DNA of 64,000 bases from Nigerium sp. GTDB lineage: Bacteria > Actinomycetota > Actinomycetes > Propionibacteriales > Propionibacteriaceae. The stretch is taken from NCBI GenBank assembly GCA_016711325.1, contig JADJTH010000012.1, positions 1 through 64,000 on the forward strand, read 5' to 3'. This document shows positions 1 through 10,737 of the stretch, in pieces. The stretch's first letter is position 1, and every line of letters starts with the position of its first letter. Below the pieces are notes generated by a model. That model was not told the origin of the DNA, did not search any database, and was given only the letters and a program-made list of their open reading frames with translations. A program made the translations under genes and the position numbers.

Positions 1-709
1 CGGGTCCACTTGGATCACCACCGACCCCGCGGCGCACCTGGACGCCACTGGTCACCGAGACCCCTGACCTGCCGTCGTTGACGCCGTCAAGGTCAGGTCG
101 ACCGCCCAGGCGATCGCCGACTACCGGGCCCACGTGATGGGCCACCCAGGGCCAGGGCCTGACGCCGACGCGCTAGCCGCCCTCGCCGAGGACTTCCAGA
201 GCCCATGCCACCAGAGATCGCCGTCTTCCAGCAGTTCTCCTCCCCACGGGCAGGCCCGTCGCCAGTTCGTGGTCATGGACACCGCACCCACCGGGCAATA
301 CCCTGCTACCGATGGACCACCGGCGCTCACCACCGTGACACCGTCAAGACCATGGCGGCCGGCGTCCGTTCACCACTCCGCTGATGCGCCTGCAGGACCC
401 CGATCACACCCGCCTGGTCATGGTGATTCCAAGCCCCGAACCGATTCCCGGTGCTGGAGGCGATGGCGTTCCGCGACGACCTCGCCCGCGCCGGCATCAC
501 ACCCGTGGGTCATCAACCAATCCCTCACCGCCGCCAGGCCGACCGCCCCACTGCTGCTTCGCCGCGCCCGCCTGGAGACCGACCCCATCGACACTGTCAC
601 GAAGACGGGCCGCCCGTCGCCGTCGCCCGTCCTGCTCGACGAATCCGTGGGCGCCGCCCGACTCTTCGCCCTCACCGACACCCACACCATGACCGGGAGT
701 ACCCCATGA
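1..709 (+). pseudogene. arsA: Decayed arsenical pump ATPase (arsA), 5' end outside window
   Basis: Remnant of ArsA, the ATPase that drives arsenite efflux with ArsB/Acr3. Pieces in different frames line up in ArsA order: a TTDPAAHL-type stretch near the left edge, ALAEDFQSPC near 175, the signature VVMDTAPTGQ near 270-300, MRLQDPDHTRLVMV near 385-425, LEAMAFRDDLARAGITP near 451-505, and DESVGAARLFALTDT near 640-690. Each junction needs an indel, at least four in about 700 bp, so no functional protein can be made. The P-loop half lies outside the window. The stop (707-709) overlaps the ATG of the next remnant, as in intact ars operons. Identification is from remembered family motifs. Confidence 0.72.
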
Positions 710-1183
710 CCGGCGTCCCCACCATCGCCTGGCAACGCCTCGTGGACGCCGGCTGCACCTGCCCCGCTGCGGCGACATTCGGCAGCGAGGTACGCACGGC
801 AGCCGCGACCTCACCGCGGCCTCGCCCTGGGCATCACCGTGCGCCTGGCCGAGGCCACCATCAACCTGGCCCAGTTCGAGCAGGCGCCACTGGAGTCCAA
901 CCGCATCCTGATCGCGGGCCGACCTCGAGGACTGGCTCGGCGGGCGTTACCGTGCCGTAGAGCCCCTGCTGCGACGTCTACGTTCCCAACGACTGCCGCA
1001 CCATCACCGTCGACGACACCACCTTACGAAACCGTGCCCGCCGGCCTCATCACCCGCGCCGGCTCCTCGCCGCGGCCGAACTGCTCGCCCAGCCCAGCGC
1101 GTCACACGACGACCCCACCCAGGAAACCACCGGCAATAACCGAGACCTGCGGACCCACCGCCGAACCCACCGACCTCCTGTAA
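706..1183 (+). pseudogene. Decayed DUF2703 gene of the ars cluster
   Basis: Begins ATG at 706, overlapping the arsA stop. Segments in shifting frames match the DUF2703 pattern: IAWQRLVDAGCTCP at the start, then RLAEATINLAQFEQ, PLESNRILIAG, DLEDWLGG, a CCDVC piece followed by DCRTITVDDTTYETVPAGLI. These are the hallmarks of the small cysteine-bearing DUF2703 proteins, some of which sit beside arsenic genes. At least four frame changes are needed, so it is non-functional. The 3' end is uncertain; 1183 is the last plausible stop. Confidence 0.65.
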
Positions 1184-1300
1184 CCGTTCATCGCCGCTGG
1201 CAACCAAGGCAGGCTGCTGCTGGAGAGGTTTTACCCAGCGAGACCGTCCGGGAAGGCGTCCCTGGACGCGGTCGTAAGCCCATCCTCACGGCGGGGAACT

Positions 1301-1600
1301 CGTGGGGAATGCGTGGGGAACACCCTCACACGTGGGGAAACATGCCGGCCAGCCAGAGGAAGTGCCGGCGTGACCTCAGCGACGCATTCGCCCTTGCCAG
1401 CAGCACGCCACACGCCCTGACATAGGAAAGGCGAGAGGTTTTCGCCCTCCCGCCTCTTCGTCCTATTTGCCCTTGTCAGAGGCACTTTTGTGCGCGAGAG
1501 GAGTCGCTTCCTTCTGTCAGCGCCGATAATGACCCCCTGACAAGACTTATGGTGATTGATTGCCACTTCGTCACCTTGCCGTGGGGAATACGTGGGGAAT
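1301..1600. repeat. Five CGTGGGGAA direct repeats in two clusters
   Basis: The 9-mer CGTGGGGAA occurs at 1301, 1312 and 1331, and again at 1580 and 1591. In each cluster neighbouring copies are 11 bp apart (CGTGGGGAAT then CGTGGGGAA). Such spacing would suit phased protein binding or an attachment-type region, but no integrase gene lies beside it. Confidence 0.5.
1423..1465. terminator. Imperfect hairpin, possible terminator
   Basis: TAGGA...TCCTA arms enclose AGGCGAGAGG facing CCTCCCGCCT around a TTTTCG loop, with some mismatches. A short T-rich run follows. It lies downstream of the decayed ars genes. Confidence 0.3.
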
Positions 1601-2465
1601 GGTCCTGCACCCGAGGTCCGCGCGGGTCTCGCGTCCAGGGCTGTCCTCAGCATATCTGGTTTCGCACCCACGGATCACCGCCGAGAGGCTCACGGTTCAC
1701 CGCAGCACTGCCAGCAAGTCGAAGGAAAGGGCCGCGAGCGTGGGAGCCGCCGGTGGCGTCGCCGCCTGCGACCGACGACACCAAAGCCGCGATCCGGGCC
1801 AGCCACCAAGTGAGGTGGCGTGCAGGCGAAGGTTCTCGGGCTTCATCGAGCGACCCGCCGCGATGTCACGCGCGACACGATCTTCGGTTAATCGCGACGA
1901 CTTCACGGCGAACGCCCTCTCGCCCCGGACGTCGGGTGCTGACGTTACCGCACGACGCGGCCCGCCGCGTCGAAGTTCCTCGAACCCGGTCCTCGTCGAA
2001 GCCGACAGCACCGCCCCGGCGGGATCTCGCAGGCCGCGGCACTGCGGCCCGTCATCAGCCAGACCAGCCAGTCACCCCGCATAACGCTTGCCGACCGCAG
2101 CCGGTGGACAGCTTGGACACCACGGGGCCCTAAGTCTCGGCCCGCCCTCGCGCCACCTGACAACTCCACGGCTGCCCGTGAGCACCACGTGACGCCCGGT
2201 AGCGTGATTGTGTGCCTTCGCCGTCCTCCCCTGGGCGGCTGACGACCGCAGTTGACACGAAGGGACGCCGACACAGGAGGGCGTCAGTTCACCCGCAGGC
2301 CGATGGTCACTTCAACGCCCTCCTGGTGGGACGTGTCGACGTGTTAGTGCGGCTGAATTGTCCGATTGATCTCAGGGCCCGCGTTCAGAGTGCAGGGGTA
2401 TCCAACCGATGGGGCCCCTACCTTGTGCCAAAGGCGGTCTTAGAGGGGGAGGCGCATGAGACATG

Positions 2466-2484
2466 CGGCTCGCGGTGCGAGCCG
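2466..2484. terminator. Perfect 8-bp GC-rich hairpin
   Basis: CGGCTCGC (2466-2473) pairs exactly with GCGAGCCG (2477-2484) around a 3-nt loop. There is no T tract, so termination is only one possibility. Confidence 0.35.
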
Positions 2485-2759
2485 GGGCGATGTCTCTACC
2501 CCTTCGTTGCGTTCACTTTCCCTTCGTCAGGTCACGGTCGTGACGTGACGCGCGCTGTACCGGCCGATCGCCGTGAAGCTGCTGGAGGCTAGGGTGTCTG
2601 CGGGCCCCAGGTCGCGCGAAGTTCTTGCCACGGCACGCCGACGGGGGAAAGTGATCCTCGGTGCCGTCCTCGTGGCGGCTGTTCTAAGGTGCGCCGCCTA
2701 TCGTTCACCACAGCGGGGATGGCTGCCGACCATGGCGACCACCCGGGCGGGCGGCAAGG

Positions 2760-3806
2760 GTGAGTGACGTCGTCGTCTTCGTTGGTTTTTGGTCTCTGCG
2801 CGGGCGTGATCCCGTTCGCCGGGCGAGGTCTCTCCCGGTACTGGGATCGGATTGCCGAGATGACCGGCCTGTGGAGCGTGGGTGGGGCTGATTCTCGCGG
2901 CCGCGGTGACGTCCCTACCTGAACTCATGGTGTCCGTCAGCGCGGCCGCGGTCGGTTCTGCGGATCTCGCGGTCGGTACCGTCGTCGGCAGTTGCGCGTT
3001 CAACTCCTCATCATCCTGGCCGGACTGACGCGTTCGTTCCGGGCGCGACGCCCGATCTTCTGAACGTCGCCCTCGGCCTCGCACGTCCTCGCGGCGGCCC
3101 TGGGGATCATCCTCCTCGTGCTCGTCGGGATTGACCGGTTCGACCCCAGTGAAACCGAGATCACCCCTGATCGATCACGTCGCCGTCGTTCATCGGGGTG
3201 TACCCGGGCTCGGTCCGGCCGTTGTGGCCTGCACGCCCGGAACACCGGGTCGGACGGGTCGTTCCAGCCGACCTCGATGGCACATTCTGCCGGGCACGAT
3301 TCCGGAAGCTGCTCAATCTGCCGTCCCGGCAGGTCGTGCTCCGCTAGCACCATCTACGCGTTGGTCATCGTCGCGGGCAGCCACATTCCTGCTCCCCGCC
3401 GCGGGAGCGGCCTGCGGTCGTCACCGGCCTGCAGGAGTCGTTCGTCGGCACGCTGTTCCTGGCGGCCTCGACGTCCCCGCCTGAGATCGCCGTCTCGCTC
3501 GCGGCCGTCCGGATGGGGGGCGATCGATCTTGCCGTGGGCAACATGCTCGGGTCGAAACCTCTTCAACATCCTGATCCTCGCGGTGGGCGATGCTTGCCT
3601 ACACCCGGGGCGTCCGTTGCGCGACGCCGACAACGATCTATCTCGTCTCGGTCCTTGTCGACCATCGCCATGTCGGCCATCGTCATCATCGGACCGACCT
3701 ACAGCACCCGCGGCAAGCGTTTCTCCCGGCCTGGGACGCGGCCCTGATCATCGCCGCCGTGCACGCCGCCAACCTGATGCTCCTCTTTGACTCTGCGGGG
3801 CCTTGA
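2760..3806 (+). pseudogene. Decayed sodium/calcium exchanger-type (CaCA) membrane antiporter
   Basis: Starts at GTG 2760 after GGGCGGCAAGG. Conserved exchanger stretches appear in successive frames. The first half has AVTSLPELMVSVSAAAVGSA and LAVGTVVGS near 2910-2990, the alpha-1 repeat with the usual TS.PE and GN.xGS core. The second half has VGTLFLAASTSPPEIAVSLA near 3450-3510 and AIDLAVGNMLGS near 3525-3560, the alpha-2 repeat, followed by hydrophobic segments to a stop near 3806. Family members exchange cytosolic Ca2+ for Na+ or H+ across the membrane. At least four frame changes break it. Confidence 0.72.
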
Positions 3807-4911
3807 CCGTTGGCGAGCAGGCGTGAGGTTCTCAGGAGGCACTCTTGACCGCTTCCTTGCTTCACGCCCCCGCGAGCTGCGAGCATCCGGCGGCGACGTC
3901 GACCGCCGCCACGCCGAGTGCGGCGGTGATCCCCACGCGATACCGAGCTCTGGGCCACCGAGGCCAGCGGTTCGCCCATCACCGACACCCGCCAGATCGG
4001 TTCGATGATCCAACACAGCGGGAACAGCATCGCGATCCTTTGCCGGCCAGTCGGGGAAGATGTAGAACATCGCCGGAGCGAACAGGAAGATGCCCATCCC
4101 CTTCACCGTCGCGAACATCATGGCGGAGTCTCGGCCGCCACCCCCACAAGCAATCCGATCACCGTGGAAAGGTGGATATGACGAACACCACAACCAGCAC
4201 CGCGAGCCAGTTCCCCGCCACTGCCCTGTCGATGCCAGGGTGACCATCGCCATCATACTGGCGAGCACCACACCCAGCAGCCATTTGGCGAGCAGCACCT
4301 CTCCTGGACGGGACCGGGGTCACCAGCAGCGCGGTGAGGGTGCCCTGTTCCTTCTCTTCCACGAGGCTGGAGGCGGGGAGGAAGATGCCGGCCATCACGA
4401 GCGCGAAGAATACGATCAGCGGGATGAGGCGGGTCGAGATCGGGAGGCCCTCCGCCCCGTAACTCACGACCTCGACGACGACCGGCGCCTGGCCGCCCTC
4501 GATCTGTCGCACCAGGTCGATGGCGGCGACGGTCAGGATGATCCGGTTGGCGGCGTGGCTCTCACCGCCGATCCAGAACTTGAGGGTGGGCGGCGCCGGA
4601 CCGGACCGCATCGTCGAAGCCGGCCGGCAGCACGATCCCGGCGTCGAGGTCGTTCGCCTCCACCCGTTCGCGCAGCACTGCTTCGTCGTCGAGCACGGTG
4701 ACGGTGATGCCGTCCATGGCGGTGACGGCGGTCGCCAGCGCCAGGTTGCCGCGGTCGACGACCCCGAGTCGCGGCTCCCGGGGTCGAACAGGGAACCGAA
4801 CGCCACCTGCAGGATCAGGGTGAGGGCGAAAGGCATGACCACCGCCCACGGGAACACCGCCGAGCGTGGACCTTTTGGCGCGAGGTCCTTGCGCAGCAGC
4901 TTCCACACCAC
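3800..4911 (-). pseudogene. Decayed ABC-2 type transporter permease (second permease)
   Basis: Reads right to left from ATG at 4911. The N-terminus (MVWKLLRKDLAPKGPRSAVF) and a large extracytoplasmic domain resemble NatB/YhaP-type ABC-2 permeases. The membrane half has IPLIVFFALVMAGIFLPASS, then EEKEQGTLTALLVTPV, the typical cytoplasmic signature, then LLAKWLLGVVLASMMAMVTL in another frame and FAPAMFYIFPDWP in a third. At least three indels separate the pieces. It is the last gene of a three-gene set transcribed leftwards with the permease and ATPase upstream. The 3' end is approximate. Confidence 0.7.
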
Positions 4912-4917
4912 GAGGGT

Positions 4918-6154
4918 TCACAGCGACGCCACCTTCCGCTTCAGGGTGATCCAGCCAGCCCCGAACAACACGACGAGCCAGATGGCCGCGTAGGCCAAGC
5001 GAGCCCCACGAATCGGCCCAGGTGGCGCCGTACACCGTGGTCCCCACGAGGATGTCGATGATCGGGTAGGTGGGGATGGCCTGCACCCACCAGGCAGCCG
5101 AACCGGGAACAGGGTCGCGACAGCGGGATGAGGAGGATCGTGAAGAGCATCGCCCAGAACAGTTGCCCCATGAAGTCCTTGCCGGCCGAGCCCACGAACA
5201 GGGCGACCCCGGTGGAACATCACCGCCCCCACCAGCAGGGCGGTCAGCAGCAGCGACCAGTTCTGGGACGTCATGCCGCCGATCAAGGCCAGGACGATGA
5301 GCGCCTGGCCGAGGGACAGATCGTTCGAACACCGCCTTCGCAGGAGGAAGTCCGACACCCGCGCCGGCGTGACGAGCACGGCGGTCACGGTGCGCTGCGC
5401 CACCTCGGTTGAGACCAGCGACGCCATCGCGAATGTCTCCATGAGCAGGATCATGAACAGTAACAACGGTCGCATCCGCTCCCGCAAAGTGACCTGGTCA
5501 CCCGCTCGGTCGGTCCCCAGCACGATCTCGTCCTCGGCGGGGAACTCGACCGGCAGTTCCCGTCCCGCGAACTCGTAGGCCAGCTCACGCACGAAGCTGC
5601 CCATGGCCCCGCGGATCTCCGGGGACACCGCTGCATCCGAGTACACGGTGACCGCGACCCCCGGCTCTCCTGCCACCACATCGGCGATGAACCCGGCCGG
5701 GAAGACGATCCCGATGTCGGCGTCCACACGCTCGGCGCCTGCGGGTTCCGGCTCGGTCGCCGGGTCGCGGACGACGACGGCACCTCGTCGGTGCGCCAGG
5801 CTTCCAGGGTGCCCTCGACGATGCCGGCCAGCTGGGCGGCGTCGTCGACCCCGATGAGGTCGAGCCCCCTCCCCAGGAGCGACGTCCAGCTCGTCCAACC
5901 GGGCGAGCTGCTCGGGCGAAGCACCTCGCGCCGTGAGCTCGGAGCGCGCCTGGTCGACCATCGTGGGGAGGGACGGGGGTGACGGCGAGCGTGATCGACT
6001 CGTCCACGGCGTCCGGCATGATCCGGAACACGAGCGGGAGCACGATCAGCAGGGCGATGGTGAGGCCGACGTAGATCGTGTCCCGGGAGTACGCGACCAG
6101 TTCCTTGCGGAGCAACGCCCTGATGATGGTCAGGCGGGTGACCCGCCGGTGCAT
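4918..6154 (-). pseudogene. Decayed ABC-2 type transporter permease (first permease)
   Basis: ATG at 6154 opens with a cytoplasmic N-terminus (TIIRALLRKELVAYSRDT) and a first helix (IYVGLTIALLIVLPLVF). The reading frame changes after about 55 residues, then continues through an outer domain (ADIGIVFPAGFIADVVAGEP), the helix MRPLLLFMILLMETFAMASL, the signature STEVAQRTVTAVLVTPARVS and later helices, again with frame changes. An intact copy would form the membrane channel with the second permease and be powered by the ATPase encoded just upstream. The substrate cannot be told from the sequence. Confidence 0.72.
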
Positions 6155-7007
6155 CCGGCCAGCCCCGCCCGGTGAGCTCGATGAAGATGGCCTCCAGCGA
6201 GGCCTCCCTCGGTGTGGATCGTCAGCAGGTCACGGGACGCGGCGAGCTCCGCCAGCCGGGCAGAGCTGGCACCGCCGTCCAGGGGGACCTCCTCCCGCAC
6301 ACCGGTGCCGTCCCGCAACCGGACCTTGACCGAGCGCGTGCCGTAGCGGAGCTTCAGGTTCTCCACGGTGTCGAGCGCGACCACCACGCCGTCGTTGATG
6401 AACGCGACCCGGTCGCAGAGTCCGTCCGCCTCGAGCATGTCGTGCGTGGTGAGCAGCACCGCAGCACCCCGGCCGGCCTCCTCACGGATCGTGTCCCGGA
6501 TCGCCGCCGACTGACCGGGTCCAGGCCGTCGGTGGGTTCGTCGAGGAACAGGACATCGGGGGTGTTGATGAACGCGCGTGAGATCATCATGCGCTGGCGC
6601 ATGCCCTTGAATAGCCGGACACCCGATCCTTCGCACGATCCTCGAGCCCGACCCGACGTAACGCCCCAGGACGTCCAGCCCCTTGATGCCGTACAGGCTG
6701 GCGAAGAATTCCAGGTTCTCCTTGCCGGACATGTTGAGGTAAAGGTTCTTCTCCTCGAAACACACCCCGATGCGAGCCTGCATCGCGGGGTCTCCCGCGC
6801 GGACGTCATAACCGAGTACCGAGGCCCGGCCCTCCTTGGGCCTGAGTTGCCCGGTGAGCACCTTGATCGTGGTGGACTTGCCCGCGCCGTTGGGGCCGAG
6901 GAAACCCAGGACCTCGCCGGGCGCCACGTCGAAGGACACCCCTTGACCGCCTCGACGTCGCCGTAGGAGAAATGCAGGTCCTCAACGTGGATCGCTGGTT
7001 CAGCCAT
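6130..7007 (-). pseudogene. Decayed ABC transporter ATP-binding protein
   Basis: Starts at ATG 7007 (MAEPAIHVEDLHFSYGDVEA). Walker A (GFLGPNGAGKSTT) is near 6900, the Q-loop region near 6750 (GVCFEEKNLYLNMSGKENL), Walker B (VLFLDEPTDGLDP) near 6540 in a second frame, and the H-loop (LLTTHDMLEADGLCDRVAF) near 6430 back in the first frame. At least three indels are needed, including one after the first ~25 codons and one around the signature motif. First gene of a leftward ATPase-permease-permease operon of the drug/Na+ exporter (NatA-like) class. Confidence 0.78.
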
Positions 7008-7296
7008 GGTTGACGCACTCCTTCGCCGCACGGGCAGCCCACTGGCGATTATCCCCCACCAGGCACACGGTGCAGTCCGGGCTGCCGGACCACCTCGCGT
7101 GTCACCCCGAGCTCGCCCCCTCGTGACCGGTCCGCTCCTGCTCTCACGCAGTCGCCCAGGAGGTGCAGCCAGAAAGCGGCCCCGGTACCACGGGATGTCC
7201 ACTGCAGGCGGTTCTGAAGCTTGACCGATCCTAGGATGGGAGCAGGGGCTCCCGCGTACCGGAGGTGCCGGTGCGTCGGTGGGAGGAAAGGGCGTC
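7008..7296. other. Intergenic region between divergent genes
   Basis: Holds the upstream regions of the leftward ABC cluster and the rightward hydrolase gene. No further gene is visible. A ribosome site (GGGAGGAAAG, 7281-7290) precedes the hydrolase ATG. Confidence 0.5.
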
Positions 7297-8437
7297 ATGG
7301 CGGTCGAACTGCCGGTCGGGTTCCACCGGTTCAGCAGGATCGGGTTCATCAACTACCAGTTGAACCGTTGGTACTCGCTGGGGCACACGCGGCTCGTCGA
7401 CATCGAGGCGGCCGGGCGACAGATCCGCACCGTCGAGGACAACAAGCGCGTGTTCACAGCGTTGGCCGCGGACGCCGTGCGCGAGGGCCGACTCCGCAAC
7501 GCCGCCTTCTACTATCGCGCCGCGGAGTTCCTCACGGACCCCGACGACCCGGACAAGCGGTCCCTGTACGCGAGTTTCGCGGACGCCTTCGCCCGCGGTT
7601 TCGCCGATGAGGGGATCGAGCGGAGCCTCGTTCCCTACGGGGAGGGCTTTCCTGCCCGTCCTGAAACTGCCGGCCGTGGGGCTGCGGCGCGGCACTGTGG
7701 TGGCGCACGGTGGCTTCGACTCCTTCATCGAGGAGTTCTTCTGCTTCTGGCGTCACCTGGCCGACCGGGGCTACGACGTGGTCGCGTTCGAGGGCCCGGG
7801 GCAGGGTGCGGCGCACCGGGTGTACGGGCTGGCGCACGACCACGACTGGGAGAAGCCGGTCGGGGCGGTGCTCGACCACTTCGGCCTGGACGACGTCTCA
7901 CTGTTGGGGATCTCGTTCGGGGGGTACTGGTGCGTGCGCGCGGCGGCGTACGAGAAGCGGGTGACGCGGCTGATCGTGGACCCGCCGCTGTACGACCTGG
8001 TGGCGGCGGCGGGTCCGGCCGTCAGGAGGATGCTTGACGTCATGCTGCGGTATCCGCGGCTGTTGAACTGGTCGATCCGGGTCCGGATGCGGGCGTTCCC
8101 GATGCTCCGCCATGTCGTGCGGCAGTCGCTGTTCATGACCAACCAGCTGGACGCCGAACCCGCTGCGGCGGCGCACTGGTTGCTCGGGATGAACGAGCAA
8201 CACCTGTCGTCGGAGCGTGTGGAGTGTGACGTTCTGTTGATGGCCGGGGAGAAGGACCGCTTCCAGCCGGTGACGCTGTATCGGAGGCAGCGGGCGGCGC
8301 TCGTCAACGCCCGGTCGGTGACGGGGCGGGTCTTCACGCGCGCCGAGCAAGCCGAGAACCACTGCCAGATGGGCAACCTCACACTCGCATTGGACTACCT
8401 GGCCAACTGGCTCGACGGCAGCACAACCACCGAATAG
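7297..8437 (+). pseudogene. Alpha/beta hydrolase with a single frameshift
   Basis: Start ATG 7297 with a good ribosome site (GGGAGGAAAG). The N-terminal ~115 residues (to VPYGEG, near 7645) are in one frame; the rest, from FLPVLKLPAVGLRRGTVVAH onward, is in another. The nucleophile elbow is GISFGG near 7908-7925, the oxyanion region is HGGFDSFIEE, an acid lies in GEKDRFQP and a histidine in ENHCQMGN. This is an esterase/peptidase-like hydrolase of FrsA/dienelactone type with a helical N-terminal domain; the substrate is unknown. The break is explained by one extra T in the TTT run at about 7650, so it may be a recent mutation or a sequencing error. Confidence 0.75.
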
Positions 8438-8534
8438 CGCACCGACGGTCCGACGCCCCTGACCCCAAGCCAATGCGCTGATCTGAGCCGCGGCGAGTGC
8501 GCTTGCGGCTTGCCATCGGGAGGGTAGATCGACG

Positions 8535-8993
8535 TCAGGCGGCCGTCCGACTGGTTTCGCGCGTGAAGCGGCCCGCCCACAGCTTCCATTCCCACAACGT
8601 GAGCGCCATGAAGACCCCCGTGCCCGCGATCGCGCCGGCCCTCCGGTGCTGATAGGCGGCCACCATGGCGCCCACCAGCGACGCACTCGCGAGACTGGCC
8701 AGAGCTAGGACCTTCGGCTCTGACGTGGGGTCCCGTGTCCAGGACTCCTCTCCCAGGATGGCCCGTGTCGCAAACGATGACGTGTCGTAAGCCGGTGGGG
8801 TGATCACCGGGTTGACCGCAAGCCAAGCGCCGATGGGCACGTACAACCACCAACGGCGAGTCCACAGCGGCACCAACAGCAGCGGTGCGCCCAGCAGCCT
8901 CGACCAGGCGCTGAACGGATGAGCGTGTCGCTGGAACATGCGAGCGTAGAAGCCGTCCTTGAAGTCACGAGCCCACCCTGGCACCTTGGTCAC
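8535..8993 (-). CDS. DUF6653 family membrane protein
   Basis: Small membrane protein, about 152 residues from GTG 8993 or 134 from ATG 8939. The core MFQRHAHPFSAWSRLLGAPL, then LWTRRWWLYVPIGAWLAVNP, then FATRAILGEESWTR matches the DUF6653 pattern. Two to three hydrophobic helices follow, the last ending in a short basic tail. Open frame continues upstream to 9185, but that part has no family resemblance. Function is unknown in the family. Its neighbours on both sides point in other directions, so it is probably a single-gene unit. Confidence 0.6.
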   Translation of the reverse strand: MTKVPGWARDFKDGFYARMFQRHAHPFSAWSRLLGAPLLLVPLWTRRWWLYVPIGAWLAVNPVITPPAYDTSSFATRAILGEESWTRDPTSEPKVLALASLASASLVGAMVAAYQHRRAGAIAGTGVFMALTLWEWKLWAGRFTRETSRTAA

Positions 8994-9291
8994 TGGGCGG
9001 GTTGTCAAACGCACCCTTTGCCGCAGCGGGCGCGGTCCCTGCTGCCGACGTGCGGCCGGTTGAGCCTGTCGAGACGCCTCACTGCAGTGGTGATCCTCGT
9101 CACACCTCCGCAACAGGAGATAGCGGGAGGGCAGAGGCTCCCGCGGCTTCGTCATGACGAACAGCCGGACACCCATCTTCTTCACTTGCTGACATTCCCG
9201 TCTCCAGACTGCTGCTTGTCTAGGACAAGCGCATCACGGTGACCGGAGGGCCGCCGACATCAGGCAGACCCCCGCCTCCGAGGGGGGCGTG

Positions 9292-10705
9292 TCAGAGATC
9301 GAACACTTCGCTGTGGATGCGGGAAGAGGGCACGCCGAGCGCCCGTGCTGACTCCGTGACCCGCATGTTGAGGGACTCGGGGCCGCACACGAACACGGTG
9401 GCGTCGGTGAAGTCGCCGAGCAGTGAGCTGAGGTGTTCGGGGCTGAGGGGGTGGATGGTTCGGGGTCCGGCGAGGAGGTGGAGCCGGAGGGTGCCCTCGG
9501 TCTCCAGCTTCCGGAGTTCGTCGGTGAGGACGAGGTCTTCCGGGAGGGAGGCCCGGTAGACGACGTCGACGACGGCGTCATGCGAGGTGAGTCCCTGGGC
9601 GAGGGACACGATCGGGCCGATTCCCACGCCCCCGGCGATGAGAATGTACCGGGACCCCTCAACCCGTGCCGGGGTCATCGCCCCGTAGGGCCCTTCGAAC
9701 GTCACACCGGTGCCTTGCGGTATCCCTGCCAGCGCCGTGGACGCGTCACCCAGCGCCTTGACGGTGATCCGCAGCCGGTCCCCGTCGGCGGCGGACACAG
9801 AGAACGGGTGTGCCTCGTAGGCGAGCCCGCGGTGCCGGAACCGGAAGTTGAGGAACTGCCCCGGCTGCAGCCGCAGACGTGCGAGGTTTCGGCCGGTCAT
9901 CCACACCGAGACCACGTCATCGGACTCGCGTACGACGTCGGTGACGACCAAGCGGTGGCGGGCCGAGCGGACGGCCGGGACCAGCAGGCGGTTCCACACG
10001 ATGAGCCCCAGGACGAGGGCATACAGCGCGACCCAGAACGTCCGGGAGGCTCCCTTCGAGAACGTGTCCCCAGCAACGACCTGGTGGAAGAACGCCAGGA
10101 CGACCCCCACGTAGGTGAACAAGTGCACAGTCCACCACGTCTCGTGCCGCAGCCGCCCGCGGAGCCGTCGCCACGAGGTGAGGCCGGCGGCCACCATCGC
10201 CAGCAGGCCGGCGATCGCCGGCACGATGCCCGGGTACTTCCCCACGACGACACCGATGCCGGCAAGCCAAGCCGCGTTGGCCTCCAGCGCGTTCGCGGTC
10301 ACGATCAGCAGCACGTGGGCGACGATCAGCCAGATCGACCAGGGCGCGACCTTCTTGTGCCAGGCCACGAGGCGATCCTGCCCAAACGCCCGCTCCAGCA
10401 CCGGCCACCGGGTGATCAGCAGCAGGAGGAACAGCATCAGGGACGCGCCCACCACCGCGGCCACCGACGACAAGGCCGTCAGCGCTCCCGACCCGGCCCA
10501 CGACCGGCGTCGCCTCCTGGATCGCGAGGACGAGCGCGACACCGCCCAGCCACGCCGCCACACCGAGCCCAACGAAACCAGCGACCCGCTGGCGCCGCCA
10601 CACCCGACGCCGGTCAACTGGCCCGGACGCCGCCGGTCCGGCAAGGCCTGCAGCGTCGGCGGCGACGGCCTCCAGGGCGAGTTCTGGCGGGTTCTGAGAG
10701 ACCAT
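9292..10705 (-). pseudogene. Ferric reductase-like transmembrane flavoprotein, frameshifted near N-terminus
   Basis: Predicted membrane oxidoreductase passing electrons from NAD(P)H via FAD to haem in a ferric-reductase-like helical bundle. Start ATG 10705 gives about 65 residues ending near AIQEATPVV. The frame then changes near 10490 and the rest is intact: helices ASLMLFLLLLITRWPVLERA, histidines in RLVAWHKKVA, IWLIVAHVLLIV and WWTVHLFTYVGVVLAFFHQV, an FAD-binding barrel (LQPGQFLNFRF, EAHPFSVSA) and an NAD-binding half (YILIAGGVGIGP, VFVCGPESLN). A TetR-type palindrome lies 11 bp upstream of the ATG, so its expression is probably controlled by the adjacent TetR gene. Confidence 0.8.
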
Positions 10706-10715
10706 GACACCTCTA

Positions 10716-10737
10716 AATGAGACTTGCTTGTCTCATT
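10716..10737. promoter_or_regulatory. TetR-type operator, copy 1
   Basis: Palindrome AATGAGAC-TTGCTT-GTCTCATT (8-bp arms, 6-bp spacer). It sits directly upstream of the ferric-reductase-like gene and overlaps the last codons and stop of the TetR gene. Confidence 0.75.

Larger units (their letters stand above)
1184..2759. other. About 1.6 kb without a supportable gene
   Basis: Several open frames exist on both strands but none has a recognisable domain, a convincing ribosome site or a composition that sets it apart from its shadows. The stretch does contain short direct repeats (CGTGGGGAA, 1301-1600), an imperfect hairpin at 1423-1465 and a perfect hairpin at 2466-2484. It separates the decayed ars genes from the decayed exchanger gene and is probably also eroded coding DNA. 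Confidence 0.5.

Noticed and set aside
1231..1671. A 146-codon minus-strand frame near the CGTGGGGAA repeats
   Set aside because: No domain, no ribosome site, and its composition follows the repeats.
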